Source of the DNA: Melitaea cinxia
Taxonomy: Eukaryota > Arthropoda > Insecta > Lepidoptera > Nymphalidae
NCBI RefSeq assembly: GCF_905220565.1
Contig: NC_059402.1
Location: forward strand, 682,001 to 746,000
DNA length: 64,000 nt
Reading direction: 5' to 3'
Position numbers and translations under genes: made by a program
Notes under the pieces: generated by a model
What the model saw: only the letters and a program-made list of their open reading frames with translations
Database searches by the model: none
What the model was told of the DNA's origin: nothing
In this document: positions 1 to 11,562 of the stretch, piece by piece
How the letters are laid out: each line of letters opens with the position of its first letter
Numbering within the stretch: the stretch's first letter is position 1

Positions 1-214
1 TGGTTTTACCGATTTTAAAGATTTTTAATTTAATCGAAAGTCGATGTTTATCATGTTACATGGTCACATTTAAATTTCATCGAGATCTGATTACAACTTT
101 TGGAGTAATCTTTGATAATGCGTATTTACTTGACTATTTTTCGTCTACCTACGTTGTATTACTTGTCGATATAATTGAAGTCGGTTTTTTTTCGTTTGCC
201 TGCAAACACAATTA
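1..214 (-). repeat. Family D element, partial, cut by window start
   Basis: This is the reverse complement of the first half of the family D unit seen complete at 23198-23815. It ends with the GCAAACACAATT terminus and carries the ACCGACTTC-type motif as GAAGTCGGTTTTTTT. The short open frames here have no protein-like features. Confidence 0.75.
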
Positions 215-385
215 TTCAGCAAATACGTACCATATTATAAAACATAAACAAAATTTTGATGTCAATCGTTACTTAGGTCAACATACGAATATGAATTACT
301 ATTAATATCAAGTGTCTTCCACTAACAGTTAATGAAAAACGTTCTTGAACTTGAGTGGATGAATAAAAATCAATTTAGGAACAAC

Positions 386-518
386 TAGCTGTATCCCGCG
401 GTTTCACCCGCGATGATATATAGCCTTTTTTTTATTTCGAAGTAGTAGTTACTGAAATAAACGCGTTTAAACAAACAAACAAACAAACTCTTCAGCTTTA
501 TGACATTAGTATAGATTG
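386..518 (-). mobile_element. Short non-autonomous Helitron-like element
   Basis: Read on the minus strand it begins with TCTATACTAATGTC-like sequence. It ends with a GC-rich hairpin (GCGGGTGAAACCGC) followed by a short spacer and CTAG next to T. This is the usual layout of lepidopteran Helitron ends. It has no coding capacity. Confidence 0.55.
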
Positions 519-839
519 AAAATTTTAACTAAACGTATAAATAAATAAAGAAAAAGTTAGAATTTACAGTTTGAAATGAATCAAATTGATATAAGCAGCC
601 ATATTAAATACATTACATGAAATAACGTTTTCAAAATCTCTATTAAGCGACAAGATCGATCGATCGATCGATCGACATGAACATGTGCATGTAGTTTACA
701 TGTTTGTCTAACCGAACAATGATGGTGACGAGGCTATTGTTAACTGTGTTGATGGAACAGTTCGACAAGAATAAGGCTTTGTAAATATATTCCTAAGTTT
801 TAATATCAATACTATAGTCAGTATCAAGGACATATGTTT
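519..839. other. No recognisable gene
   Basis: AT-rich unique-looking DNA. Apart from the CGAT microsatellite I see no gene or named element. Confidence 0.6.
654..675. repeat. (CGAT)n microsatellite
   Basis: Five and a half copies of GATC/CGAT in tandem, self-complementary at every register. Confidence 0.9.
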
Positions 840-1015
840 GCAACTTGTATAAAATTAGGTGTGGACTACCCTTAAAATTTAGGCGGAAGAAAAATAGATG
901 TGGTTCGATTCTCAGACCTACCCAATATGCACACAAAATTTCATGAGAATCGGTCAAGCCGTTTCGGAGGAGTTTAACTACAAACACCGCGACACGATAA
1001 TTTTATATATTATAA
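840..1015 (+). repeat. Retroposon or Helitron 3' fragment
   Basis: The stretch 'ATTTCATGAGAATCGGTCAA' followed by a GTTTCGGAGGAG motif and a terminal TTTTATATATTA is a pattern shared by high-copy lepidopteran elements, probably RTE-type LINE tails. The open frame over it is short and not protein-like. Confidence 0.45.
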
Positions 1016-1332
1016 TAAACTCGGCATATAATAGGGGTCAAATCCCTTTTAAAACAGAATACGATCTTATTAACAGCGTGCTTGAAGCGAATAAGTATAA
1101 AAACATAAGACTCGCATACAAATTACAATGATTCTCAGGCATCAATGCGTCCCTACAATTACTGATTACACCGGATACAAAGGACGCGCTTAACTAGGTT
1201 CGTCTGTGGTATCAGTTGACAGTGCTTTGAAAATTTTATAGTCTAAGTAATTTTGTATTACATCGTCAGAGAAAAACACGACGATGGTTTATTTATGCAT
1301 TTATCCTTATTACAAATTAAATTACTACTAGA

Positions 1333-1540
1333 CTAGCCCGTTGGCGCAGTTTATAGTGACCCTGGTTTCTGCTCCGAGGGTTGTGGGTTCGAATCTTAAG
1401 TATGTTTATCAAAAAAAAATTTAGCTATAGACCAGTCGGCTGTTACCTATAACACAAGCATTAAGATGCTTACTTTAGGAACAGACGACCGTGTGTGTAT
1501 TGTGTAGATATTTATTCATTTATTTTTTATTTTTTTTCTA
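1333..1540 (+). mobile_element. tRNA-derived SINE (different head from family A)
   Basis: A pol III-type head is visible. A box-A-like TTGGCGCAGTTTATAGTG is followed by a box-B-like GGTTCGAATC. A body with GGAACAGACGACCGTGTGTG comes next, and then an (ATTT)n-like tail. Only this one clear copy is present in the window. Confidence 0.6.
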
Positions 1541-2085
1541 ATAGAACGGTTTAAACTTTAATGAGTTTTACTTGCTGTTAATATATAACTAAAATGTATA
1601 TATTATGTATGAAAACGATAAATAAATAATTAATAATATAAACTAATTAATCTATAGATGTAATAAGTTTTTATTGTACTGTGGATTTATTTAAGTTATC
1701 AAGATTATAAAACATTTAAAGAATACATCTTCAGTCTTTATCTAAGAATATAATCGTAGCTGTGCAAAGTTCGCGAATTGTTAATATACGTATGTATATT
1801 AAGACATTACATTGCACAATGACTCGCAAACCTGTATCAGCTTCGAGAAGCGAAACTGTGAAGGTTTTATATCTCCTTATACATAAAGGTACATCGCAAT
1901 ATTACCCTTAACCCACTTATTATATGGTCTACATTACAATAAACGAGATTAGTATTGAATATCAAGTTGTCTTATGGATAAAGGAACGTTATATATTATT
2001 GTAGAACAATTCGTTACAATTAAATTATATAATACATTGTACTTAAAATATATCTATGACAGAATTTACATGTAAAGTTACGTTT
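1541..2085. other. No recognisable gene
   Basis: AT-rich sequence with no long open frame, splice-consistent exon or recognised repeat. Confidence 0.55.
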
Positions 2086-2369
2086 TTTTTTTTATGTCAC
2101 TAGGTCGGCAAACAAGCGTACGGCTCACCTGATGGTAAGCGATTACCGTAGCTTATAGACGCCTGCAACACCAGAAGCATCGCAAGCGCGTTGCCGACCC
2201 AATCCCCAATCCCCCAGGAGCTCTGGTCACCTTACTCACCAACAGGAACACAATACTGCTTGAAAACAGTATTATTTAGCTGTGGTCTTCTGTAAGGTCG
2301 AGGTACTACCCCAGTCGGGCTGCACCATATTTTGAGCATGAAATTCCTGCTGTGCCCTACCTCAGTTAA
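2086..2369 (-). mobile_element. Family C A-tailed retroposon, near full length
   Basis: Read on the minus strand it starts CTGAGGTAGGGCACAGCAGG. It continues through the CTTACAGAAGACCACAGCTAA and TGCTTCTGGTGTTGCAGGCG blocks, ends GTTTGCCGACCTAGTGACAT, and finishes with an A run. The A tail and high copy number indicate retroposition. It is probably a SINE or a LINE 3' end. Confidence 0.7.
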
Positions 2370-2880
2370 AGATTTTGATTCAAGCTTTAGTTCTAGAATT
2401 CAATTAAATTACTTTCCTTAAAGTTATTCAAAATGTAACACCATTTAGGTGTCCGTTACAAGATTAGACTACATTATTACTTTGTAGTAATTATGCTCAC
2501 CCCAGGCTCTGTAACATTGTTACCTTATTTTACACAAAACTCCATAAAACTATCGCACGATTTTAATCTTTATGCTTCAACAATAAGAGCGTAAATAGAA
2601 TGTAGATAATGGTTCAATAGTTGCAATAATTTAAGTACAATTGCGTGGAGAAAATGCTTTTACGCTATTAATAGATTCTCGATAGTAATTTAAGCTTATA
2701 GAGATAGTGCAACAAGCTTACAATACGTAGGTAATTTTAGATTGCTTACAGCTTACAAGTAATAACTAAGATTAGAGGTCGTTGGAAATGTTAACACTTT
2801 ATCGAATCACAATATATTTAGTAATTTCTTAGAATCGAGAGCTTAGAATGATAGTAAAGTTTTCATCTATATTAGTTTAA
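2370..2880. other. No recognisable gene
   Basis: AT-rich DNA between two oppositely oriented family C copies. Nothing coding is seen. Confidence 0.55.
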
Positions 2881-3095
2881 GTGAGGTAGGGTACAGCAGG
2901 AGATTTCGTGCTCAATATATGGAACAGCTCGACTGGGGAAGTACCTTGACCTTACAGATCACAGCTAAATAATACTGTTTTAAAGCAGTGTTGTGTTCCT
3001 GTTGGATAAGGTCGGAAACGTGCTTGCGATGCGTCTGGTGTTGCAGACGTCTATAAGCTACGGTAATCGCTTACCATCAGGTGAGCATAGTCGCT
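2881..3095 (+). mobile_element. Family C retroposon, internally deleted and 3' truncated
   Basis: It has the GTGAGGTAGGGTACAGCAGG start and the TTGCAGACGTCTATAAGCTA block, but stops after ATCAGGTGAGC and runs straight into a family D fragment. It lies in inverted orientation to the copy at 2086-2369, about 510 bp away. Confidence 0.65.
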
Positions 3096-3215
3096 ACTAT
3101 GATTTTCGAAGGCTCCCCTCAATTTCGATGCCATCATCAGATCCTGGTTTCCTTGTCATGGTACCACCCTTGAGATATCTCCTTTATAACAAAAAAATAA
3201 TCAGCAAAATTTGTT
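3096..3215 (-). repeat. Family D internal fragment
   Basis: Contains the central family D block ('CCATCATCAGATCCTGGTTT' and nearby GATATCTCC). Both ends of the element are missing. Confidence 0.55.
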
Positions 3216-3562
3216 CATAAACGACAAAGTTATCCGCGAGCGATAGGTAATATATTTACGGTCGAATTGACAAACCTTTTTTGATGTCGTTAAAAATACA
3301 ATTGCTAAAATTATTCACAACATTTATGCGTACATAAAATAGTGTTTTCTATGCAAAACTAAATTATTCTGTATAGTATCGTCCCACCTGTGTACAATTT
3401 TCTTAGAATTTTGCTATATTTTATCGGTTAATGCTATCGTTTTATTGACACACATTATCAAAAATAACACTTTTTACTTTAAAAAAAACGAAATTATTTA
3501 AATGTTTTTGACATTTTTAATGCTTTATCTAATAGTATTATATTAAGTTACATAATATACAA

Positions 3563-3790
3563 TAAACGAGTGTGTCTTAGACCACACGACTGAAGTAAAA
3601 CTTCTTTAGCAATAGGCTTGCACTGTGTCTTAGATATACGAAACATAACTGACTATAAGAGAAAGAAAATGTGTGCTCGCAGCTCTCTCTCTTGCTCCGT
3701 TCGCCTCACCCGATCACACTTTTCGTAACGCTCTCGTCACGCATTCACAAGCTTACTCCTCCAAGTAAAACGTATGATTTAAATGTAAAT
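3563..3790 (+). mobile_element. Family E MITE
   Basis: Opens with GAGTGTGTCTTAGACCACAC followed by GACTGAAGTAAAACTTC. It then has a CT-rich core with CTCGCAGCTCTCTCTC and CGTAACGCTCTCGTCACGC, and closes with a degraded copy of the inverted end. Four other copies in the window share the same order. Confidence 0.6.
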
Positions 3791-4239
3791 AATATATAAA
3801 TGAAATAGTGTTTCTGTTACGATTATTACGTGAACGCAGCGGAGCGGGACCGGTCCAGGGCTGTGATCTCCATGTTTACCTTTCTGATAATTGGTCAGTA
3901 GTGGATTTCTGATGACAAAATATCGAAATATGTATTCAAATCTGGGATGTTATATAATATTTTAATTTAGTAAAGCAGTGTTACAGTATTGATTGACAAT
4001 GACTTTCAAGTTGACATCAATGCAGTAAGATTTAAATATATTCAAAGGATAAACCATGAAATGTAATTTTGTTTTTCATTTCAAGCTAAGATGTATGAAA
4101 AATACAAAAAAAAAAATATTATTATGATACCTTATTGAGTTAAACTGAGTAAAGGATTTATTCATATAAATTTAAATTACGAAACCATTAAAAAAATTGT
4201 CAATTATGTCACAAATAAACGGCTTTTTACAGATTTCAA
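3791..4239. other. No recognisable gene
   Basis: A brief GC-richer stretch (about 3829-3870) is flanked by AT-rich DNA. No exon or repeat is recognised. Confidence 0.5.
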
Positions 4240-4505
4240 AAAAAAATCTCAATTCGATTGTTTTTTATGTGTGTTACGTCATAACTTTTTACGGGGGGTA
4301 CGGATTTTGATTGAATTATTTTTTAAATCGAAAGCTAATACCTGTCATGTAGTCCCATTTAAATTTAATCGAAATGTGGCAAATACTTTTTGAGTTATCT
4401 TTAATAACGCGTATTTATTTGACTATTTTTTCGTCTACCTACGTTGTATTACTTGTCAATGTAATTGAAGTCGATTTTTTTTTACGATTGTGAGCAAACA
4501 CAATT
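4240..4505 (-). repeat. Family D element, deleted copy
   Basis: Carries the 'CTCAATTCGATTG' side and the GAGCAAACACAATT end of family D, but is about 265 bp long instead of about 615, so one internal half is missing. Confidence 0.65.
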
Positions 4506-4546
4506 TTATCATGTTTATATATAACGTATAAAATAGATAATATACA

Positions 4547-4762
4547 TGTGGGATGTGTAACCTTAAAGACGAAATGCATGAAAGGGAATGTAAGAGTGAG
4601 AATGAATGATGTAAAGAATGATTGACATTGACAGACGAACGAGTGACAGAGACTGTGGGTGTGGTGTAAAGACAGTAAAGACGTGTATAATTCTATTTCT
4701 GTATAATTATTCGATTAAAGGAGTATTTTAACAATGGTGGATTTTTTTATTTCAATCCCACA
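4547..4762 (+). mobile_element. Possible solo LTR (216 bp)
   Basis: The segment starts TGTGGGAT and ends ATCCCACA. This gives the TG...CA ends and 8-bp inverted termini typical of retroviral-type LTRs. ATTAAA and TATAATTA motifs sit near the 3' side as expected for U3/R. I could not find a clean target-site duplication, because the flanks (ATACA and TATAT) are palindromic but not identical. It could instead be a small TIR element. Confidence 0.4.
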
Positions 4763-4854
4763 TATATCAATGCAACCAACACATTTATAATAATTATATA
4801 AGTAGGCATAGAATGGGTCATCAGAAAAATACAAATATTAATAATTATCAATAT

Positions 4855-5065
4855 TGCCGTAAGCGGTAACCCTAACGTGATTCGCAGTGTGGAACCAGTT
4901 TGGGATATACTTGTATGTATGTCTGTCTGCGCTGCGGGGCTGGAGTTATACCCATGTCTCGAGAGCTATAAATACTCGGAGTGCATCATAAATCTTTGAA
5001 TAAAAATTATTTTTAACGCTTCTAAAGAAACGATCGCGTTTTTAACAAGTCTCAACAAGATCGTG
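4855..5065 (+). promoter_or_regulatory. TATA-box/polyA-signal cluster, promoter- or LTR-like
   Basis: A GC-richer stretch leads into GCTATAAATACTCGG. About 40 bp later comes an AATAAA signal. A TATA box shortly before a polyadenylation signal is more typical of an LTR than of a cellular promoter. No adjacent retrotransposon coding is visible, so the call is tentative. Confidence 0.25.
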
Positions 5066-5944
5066 ACTGCGGAGAAACGATATAACTATAATAAGTAATG
5101 TCAGTGAGACAGTCTAAAGAGATTTTGATAAAGCCAAAAAGACGACTAAAAAAATCTCTTCGATAAAACATACTTTTGTGCTTCTTACAATCAAAAATAC
5201 TAAGACAACATAACGACACTTAGAGTATCATTGCAAAAAAATAAAATAAAAATGATTCCATCACTAGCCTACATTGAACAAGCTAGTAAAAAAAAAAACA
5301 AATCAAATGTCTGCCTACCCTACATTTAGAAAGAGTCCTATGCTCACTTATATTACAGGTATGTGATGGGCTGAAAAAATCCATCGTAAATAATAAAACA
5401 ATAACAAACAAAAAAACTAGACCATATGTTTTTTATAGTTTCATAGTATGTAAACGTCCCTCAGCTGTGCAATGACCTCTTCTATAAACTGAGTGTTACT
5501 CCACTCCAGGTTGCCGGATATTTTAGCAATTCGCAATTTAAAATATTAATAATGCTATGAGTAACGTACACTATTTCAGGAATTAGACTTAATTAGACCT
5601 AATTGTTATGGCTAAAAATTGTATTTTGTATTTTATATTTAAATATAAATAAATAGGGAACTAGACTACGCTGTCCGTCGTTTTGTCTGCAATTTAGCTC
5701 TCGCTATTTTGCTCTACCGTTACAAGTTGTATCTTGTTCTGAATAAAAGTATGATATTAATAGATATGATATTGTAGATTTTGATAAAGAAAGAACTGTT
5801 AAAATAGATTTAGTTCTTTGAAAGTTTATCGACTACTTGTTAATGATAAAGGAGCTTAGTGAAAATATTGAAATTGCTATGTCGTGAAATTAAAAAGAAG
5901 AATAGAAGAAAATTACTTTATCAGAAATGGTTTATTTATTAATA
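5066..5944. other. No recognisable gene
   Basis: AT-rich DNA with no sizeable open frame. Short A runs near 5228-5300 are the only simple sequence. Confidence 0.55.
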
Positions 5945-6140
5945 ACTAGCGACCCGCCGCGTTACAAAACTATCAGTGTTCCTCTACTATATTATGCATG
6001 TATTATACATATAAATCTTCCTCTGGAATCACTCTATTTACTAAAGAAATCCGTATCAAAATCCGTTGTGTATTTTTAAAGATCTAAGCAATACAGACAG
6101 CGGGAAGCGACTTTGTATTATACTATCTAATGATAATAAT
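5945..6140 (-). repeat. ACTAGCGAC-type interspersed repeat
   Basis: Starts TAACTAGCGACCCGCCGCGTT and shares CTATCAGTGTTCCTCTACTA and a GGAATCACTCTATTTA block with 21463-21645. The ACTAGC terminus, read from the other strand, resembles a Helitron GCTAGT end. Classification is uncertain. Confidence 0.5.
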
Positions 6141-6557
6141 AATCGACCAAAATCTTGCTTATAGTTGTATGTCTAAGGTTTTGATTGAATGCAGTAAATC
6201 AAATTTCGTTTGCTACTTCCAGCAGCAAACCTTGGTTCTGTGCCCACTAAACCGGCTCTTTTGGGACGATCATAATTAATGGTCAAATTGTTGGTGGACA
6301 GTTTTTACTGACAGCTTACAGTTTATGTTTACAAGTTGAAATGTAAGATACAATTGAGTGTTCTTGTTTATCGAGCTATTTATTGTCCATTTACGTTTTT
6401 ATGAAACATTGCTTGTGTTTGTGATAACATCCGTTTCTTGGGTTTATTGATATTTTATATTTATTTCATGCTGGACTAAAGCAGAGATTCGACAACTGTA
6501 ACGAAGCGGTTACAACCACTGACTCTTACATTTCAGAACTTTGTTTTAAAATAATTA

Positions 6558-6760
6558 CCGTAATCAAAATCAAAATCAAAAATAACTATTCTCAAATAGG
6601 CTTCAAAAGCACTTTCGAATCGTCGTTTTACAAATTAAAATTTTTAATTGATTATTATTTTTGTAAAAGTAAAGCTACCACCGATTCGGAATTTAGATTA
6701 TGCAGAAAAGAATCGGCAAGAAACTCCGCAGTTACACTTTGGAAAATAATAAATAAACTG
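6558..6760 (-). repeat. LINE 3'-tail fragment
   Basis: On the minus strand this carries AACTGCGGAGTTTCTTGCCG, then GCTTTTGAAGCCTATTTGAG, and ends in a GATTTTGATTTT simple tail. This is a high-copy lepidopteran non-LTR retrotransposon 3' region. Related fragments lie near 52600, 56037 and 58733. Confidence 0.5.
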
Positions 6761-6784
6761 TGTTTTAGCACAAAGTTAGTCCAC

Positions 6785-7247
6785 CGACGCCGCGTTGGCG
6801 CAACGATTTTTTTTTTTTTTTTATTTTTTTTTTTTTAAACCCCCGATATAGTGGTCGGAGCCTGTGTCTACAATATTCTCTTTCATACCAGTTCTATCAG
6901 TCATGCTGGCGCAACGGTTACAGCCATGGATTGTACCTGTTGCGCTGGCGGTTGTGGGTTCGATCCCCGCACATAATAAGCATTTGTATTGGCTATACAA
7001 ACATCTGTATGTTTGCCGTGGTCTGGGTGTTTGTGCAGTCCTTGTGGGTCTCCCCACCGTGCCTCGGAGAGCTCGTTAAGCCGTCGGTCCCGGTTGTTAT
7101 CATGTACAACTGATAGCGATCGTTACTCATAGTAGGGAATATATCCGCCAACCCGCGTTGGATCAGCGTGGTGGATTAAGCTCTGATCCTTCTCCTACAT
7201 GGGGAAAGAGGCCTATGCCCAGTTGTGGGATATTACAGGCTGAAGCG
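6785..7247 (+). mobile_element. Family A tRNA-derived SINE with interrupted head
   Basis: A full family A body (6902-7247) has box-B-like GGTTCGATCCCCGC, TGCCTCGGAGAGC, and the terminal GATATTACAGGCTGAAGCG. The first 19 bp of the same head (GCCGCGTTGGCGCAACGA) also occur at 6787-6805, separated by T runs and about 65 bp. This indicates a second SINE start or an insertion within the head. Confidence 0.7.
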
Positions 7248-8222
7248 TCTAGTCCATCAATCCACAAATCTACAATAACAGCTATATATAAATAATATAT
7301 ATTACGTTAACAGCTATACAAAAATCACAATCGTCTCAAACGCGCCGGTATAATAAATCCATAACGCCATCCATGGTTCTCAGTATTTTAACTCCTCAAA
7401 TATGCTAATCTTTTCTCATAAGTCTTGACGTGCACAGTGATAAGCTTCTGCGCGTTTTAAATACGCATAAACAACAAAGACCAACTAATATAATCCATAT
7501 CGCGCTAAGTGGCTGTTTCACTGCCCGTAGATAACGCTATTTGACGGATGACGCTATCCAACAGATACAAATTTATGGTATCCAACTGATAAAATTTTAT
7601 GACATTTTATTCTTTTTAACATCGAATTCTACTATATTTATGACATATTTTGATTCGCGAATATGAATTTAAATATTTTAGTTTATTGATTAAATAGGAA
7701 CAGGGCCCAATTAACAGGCCTATTCTACCTCCTGCTGTTAAAGTCTATTCGTAACTTACGTGCTCGATTATCCACGAACGGTGAAACCGGCACTAAGTTG
7801 ACTAAGTCTATAGAATATTTATCATTTTATATTAGAAGGTCTTATAACATGAACATTGAACATTTTCAATTCAACTATATCCATATATTTTGTTATTTCT
7901 TTTAAATGAAGAAATTTTTAATAAATCAATTTATGAGAAACTAAATTTGTCTAAGGACACAGAATATCTGTAAAAGAATTTAAAAATCTTTGAAAGCCAG
8001 TATTGCAGTTTATTTCAACTGTAGAATAATTTTCCTATGGTAAGTAGAAACCGCGCTGCAAAATCACCGCACCACAGTGCGAACTAGCACCAAGCAAGGA
8101 CAAACCTTTAAGTTTTAAAACACCGATTTTTCTAGAACAACACATCCGCTTTGAGATAATTCTTTAAGTTTATTTTTGTCTTTTAAATAAGATACGGTAT
8201 ACGGCTATTCATACAAGTCCAT
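7248..8222. other. No recognisable gene
   Basis: Nearly 1 kb of AT-rich DNA without a recognised repeat, exon or RNA gene. Confidence 0.55.
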
Positions 8223-8566
8223 AATTGTATTTGCTCGATAACGAAAAAAAAACCGACTTCATTTACCTACATCGATAAGTAATACAACGTAGGTAGACGA
8301 AAAATAGTCAAGTAAATACGCGTTATCAAAAGATTACTCAAAAAGTAGTCATCATATCTCGGTTAAATTTAAATGGGACCACAAGACAAGTATCAGATTT
8401 CGATTGAATTAAGCTTCATCAATATTGGTACCGCCAGTGAACAGTTATGCGGTATAACACAACTACTACGATAAAAATAGCCATAGTAAAATAGATAGAA
8501 ATAAATACGCATTGTCAGATATAACTCGAAAAGTACTTGTCAGAAAAAATACAGTCGAATCGAGAA
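8223..8566 (+). repeat. Family D element, internally deleted
   Basis: Begins with the AATTGTATTTGCTCG terminus and the AACCGACTTC motif. It keeps the first half, then jumps to the late block 'ATATAACTCGAAAAGTACTT' and 'ACAGTCGAATCGAGAAC'. Confidence 0.6.
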
Positions 8567-8997
8567 CATATTTTTTTAAAGTTAGTTGAACACTAAGTAA
8601 AACAATAATCTTTAAAAAGAAATTAACGAGTAGAAGGTAAAAAGTTAGACTGTTGTAGTTCCATGACAATGTACTTCTGACTATTTTTTGATGCTTTAAT
8701 ATTATTGATTAAATTTAAAACGAAACCCGTATAAATAATCCGGCTGTTATTAATTAACTCATCACTTCGACAATATAAAATATTCTAATGCTGGAAAATC
8801 GTATCTAGAATAATTTAAAAAAAATGGGAGCATGGAACAAATGCCAGCCATAACTCATAAAATCATAACTACTCGTATTATTGAAATTTGTTTAACTCTT
8901 CTAAAGATAACAAACAAAACAATCATAATAATAATTAATATATATTTAAGTGATGTACTTAGGTATACGCAAAAAAACCTAAACGGCAAATACATTT

Positions 8998-9629
8998 TTA
9001 ACCGACTTCCAAAAAAGGAGGAGGTTCTCAATTCGACTGTTTTTTTTTTTTTTTTTTATTTATTTATGTTACATCAGAACTTTTGACCGGGTAGACCGAT
9101 TTCGACAAATTTTATTTTAATCGAAAGGTGGTGTGTGCCAATTGGTCCCATTCAAATTTATTTGAGATCTAACAACTACTTTTCGAGTTATATCTAATAA
9201 TGCGTTTTTACTTGACGCTTTTTTCGTCGACCTACGTTGTATTATACCGCATAACTTTTTACTGGATGTACCGATTTTGATAATTCTTTTTTTGTTGCAA
9301 AGGGGATATCCCTAGTTTGGTACCATGATAAGGAAACCAGGATCTGATGATGGAATCCCAGAGAAATCGAGGGAAACTCTCGAAAATCTGCAATAACTTT
9401 TTACTGGGTGTACTGATTTTGATAATTTTTAATTTAATCAAAAGCTGATGTTTATCATGTGGTTACATATAAATTTTATCGAGATCTGATAACTACTTTT
9501 TGAGTAATCTTTGATAACGCGTAGTTACTTCACTATTTTTTCGTCGATCTACGTCTCTCTTATTTTCGTTGTATTACCCTTCGATGTAATTGAAGTCGGT
9601 TTTTTTTTCGTTTGCGAGCAAACACAATT
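8998..9629 (-). mobile_element. Family D element, full length
   Basis: Starts TTAACCGACTTCCAAAAAAG and ends GCAAACACAATTA, so it carries both termini found in the copies at 23198, 25089 and 54319. It has no coding capacity. Each full copy is two diverged halves of about 317 bp joined head to tail. The class is undetermined: neither a clear transposase nor a clear target duplication is seen. Confidence 0.75.
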
Positions 9630-9659
9630 ATTTATTTATATACCTACTACTACGCCGGC

Positions 9660-9886
9660 AAACTAGCCTAGGGCTCATGTAATTGTAAGCGAGTCGCCGA
9701 CCCAATCCCCAACCCCCCCCAGGAGCTCTGGTCACCTTACTCACCAACAGGAACACAATACTGCTTGAGAGTTGAGAGTATTATTTAGCAGTGATCTTCT
9801 GTAAGGTCGAGGTACTACCCCAGTCGAGCTGCTCCAGATTTTGTGCTGGATGTGGGTATCAGCTGTGCCCTACTTCAGTCGCTACT
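9660..9886 (-). mobile_element. Family C retroposon, internally deleted
   Basis: Shares the CTCACCAACAGGAACACAAT and CTTCTGTAAGGTCGAGGTAC blocks with other family C copies, but most of the GCTTACCATCAGGTG region is missing. Confidence 0.6.
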
Positions 9887-10077
9887 CGGACACATTTTAT
9901 TATATCCTCTACCGTCTGTACTCATCGTTTGGAATACATGCACAAATTATTTATAATATAATTTCTACTTGATAACAATACCGTCAGTGGCCAGATATGT
10001 GCAAATATTTACACTTACATGCTTACAAACAGATACAACAATGAGGTGACGGGATAAAATACTCGACCAGTTAAAAC

Positions 10078-10101
10078 ACACATACACACACACACACAGA
10101 C
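10078..10101. repeat. (CA)n microsatellite
   Basis: An interrupted CA dinucleotide run. Confidence 0.85.
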
Positions 10102-10334
10102 ATATAACAAAACGAAACGTAAAACTGTTTTATCTACAAACCTATATGAGTACAAAACTTATTAGAAGTCCTCAATCAATATGGTTATTTTAGACATGTT
10201 TAGTGTACTTACTAGCTAATACTAATACTAATAGTGTTATCGTGGAGTCATAATAACTTTCCAATAGCATACTATTGAAACTAAACATTGCTGATTTTTT
10301 TTTTTTTTTTAAATATAGCTTCACAATTATTTAT

Positions 10335-10640
10335 CTATTACACTCGTGTCTACTTCGTTGGGCGTTATTTCTTTTTGTGATGCAAATATACATATAGTAA
10401 AGTTTTCATCTCGCTTACTTAATTTAAAATATTATTAGACTTAATTTAATATACTATTATTTTTCACTGATTTTTTTTGTTCAATAACAATAAAATATAG
10501 CTTATATCACTCCTGAATAGTGTAGCTTTCTGTTAGTGAAAGAATTTTCACGATCGGATCAGTATTTGCGAAGATTACCCCCTACATACAAACAAAACAA
10601 AGTTAGAAACTTTACCTCTTTATAATATTCATATATACTC
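10335..10640 (-). mobile_element. Helitron-like element, close relative of 57343-57627
   Basis: Shares 'CTACTTCGTTGGGCGTTA', AGTGTAGCTTTCTGTTAG and GATCGGATCAGTATTTGCGA in the same order with the elements at 57343 and, on the other strand, 24840. It is degraded at the TCTATACTAATATTATAAA end. Confidence 0.55.
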
Positions 10641-10799
10641 ACTCGTACATACATTTTACTAACATTATAGGTATGTACAATGTCAATCCTGAAATGATTT
10701 TGAAACCCATTTGACAAATAAAGTAAATTTTGATATTATTTTTTAATTCGAATATGTCGTCGAAGGTTTTAGTCAAGTTGGAGACTGCACTTTCCTTAC

Positions 10800-10993
10800 A
10801 TTTGTCTGCACTGTGTCTTAGATATACGAAACGTAACTATGATGGCTATGAGAGAAAGAGAGAAAAAAAATTGTATGCTCGCAACTCTCTCTTGCTCCGT
10901 TCGCCTCGCCCCATCGCACTTTACGTAACGCTCTCGTCACGCATTCACAAGCTTACTCCCCAAGTCAAACGTGCGTATAAAAGTTTTACTTTA
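10800..10993 (+). mobile_element. Family E MITE, 5'-truncated
   Basis: Contains the 'CTGTGTCTTAGATATACGAA' core, the CTCGCAACTCTCTCTTGC block and CGTAACGCTCTCGTCACGCA. A 98-codon open frame runs across it, but it is repeat-derived. Confidence 0.6.
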
Positions 10994-11148
10994 AAAAAGA
11001 TTAATACGATCGTTGAAAATCAATAAATCTTCCGTAATTTTTATCATACTGTGTTACTTCCACACTGTCAGACATTGACAAATTGACGTCCATTACCGCC
11101 ATGCAAAGCGAAATAGAATAACATAACAGAATGTATAATAGAAATGAT

Positions 11149-11300
11149 ACTAGCTGTGACCTGCCGGTTTCACACGCGTCAGTTTGTGAAGAAAAATAGC
11201 CTTCAAATAGTGTTCCTCGGTATATGGGCTACCGAACACAAAAATAATTTTTCAATTCGAACCAATAACAAACCCATCAGCTTTATATTATTAGTATAGA
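11149..11300 (-). mobile_element. Short Helitron-like element
   Basis: Its plus-strand ends are ACTAGCTGTGACCTGCCGGT and TATTATTAGTATAGAT. On the minus strand this is a TCTATACTAATAATA start and a CTAG end preceded by an imperfect GC hairpin. Confidence 0.5.
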
Positions 11301-11371
11301 TATATTGCTGTCCTATTTGTTGCATTTAATGTAAAATACCTTTAAGTGTGATTGTGTGTGTGTTTTTAACT

Positions 11372-11555
11372 AATATCAAAAAAGGAGGAGGTACTCAATT
11401 AGACTTTTATGTGTTAACTCCTAATTTTTTACTAAGTGTACCGATTTTGATTATATTTGCTGTCGCGAGCCGGTGCTTGTAGTGTGGTAACATTAAAATT
11501 TGAACAAGATCTGACGAATAAAACTTTTCGAGTTATACTTAATAACGCATAATAT
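11372..11555 (-). repeat. Family D end fragment
   Basis: Has AAAAAAGGAGGAGG and AACTTTTCGAGTTATA motifs of one family D half. The other half is absent. Confidence 0.5.
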
Positions 11556-11562
11556 AACTGAC

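Noticed and set aside
6821..7113. Overlapping frames on both strands
   Set aside because: All lie on a family A SINE. Similar peptides recur at 59557-59853 and 62536-62861.
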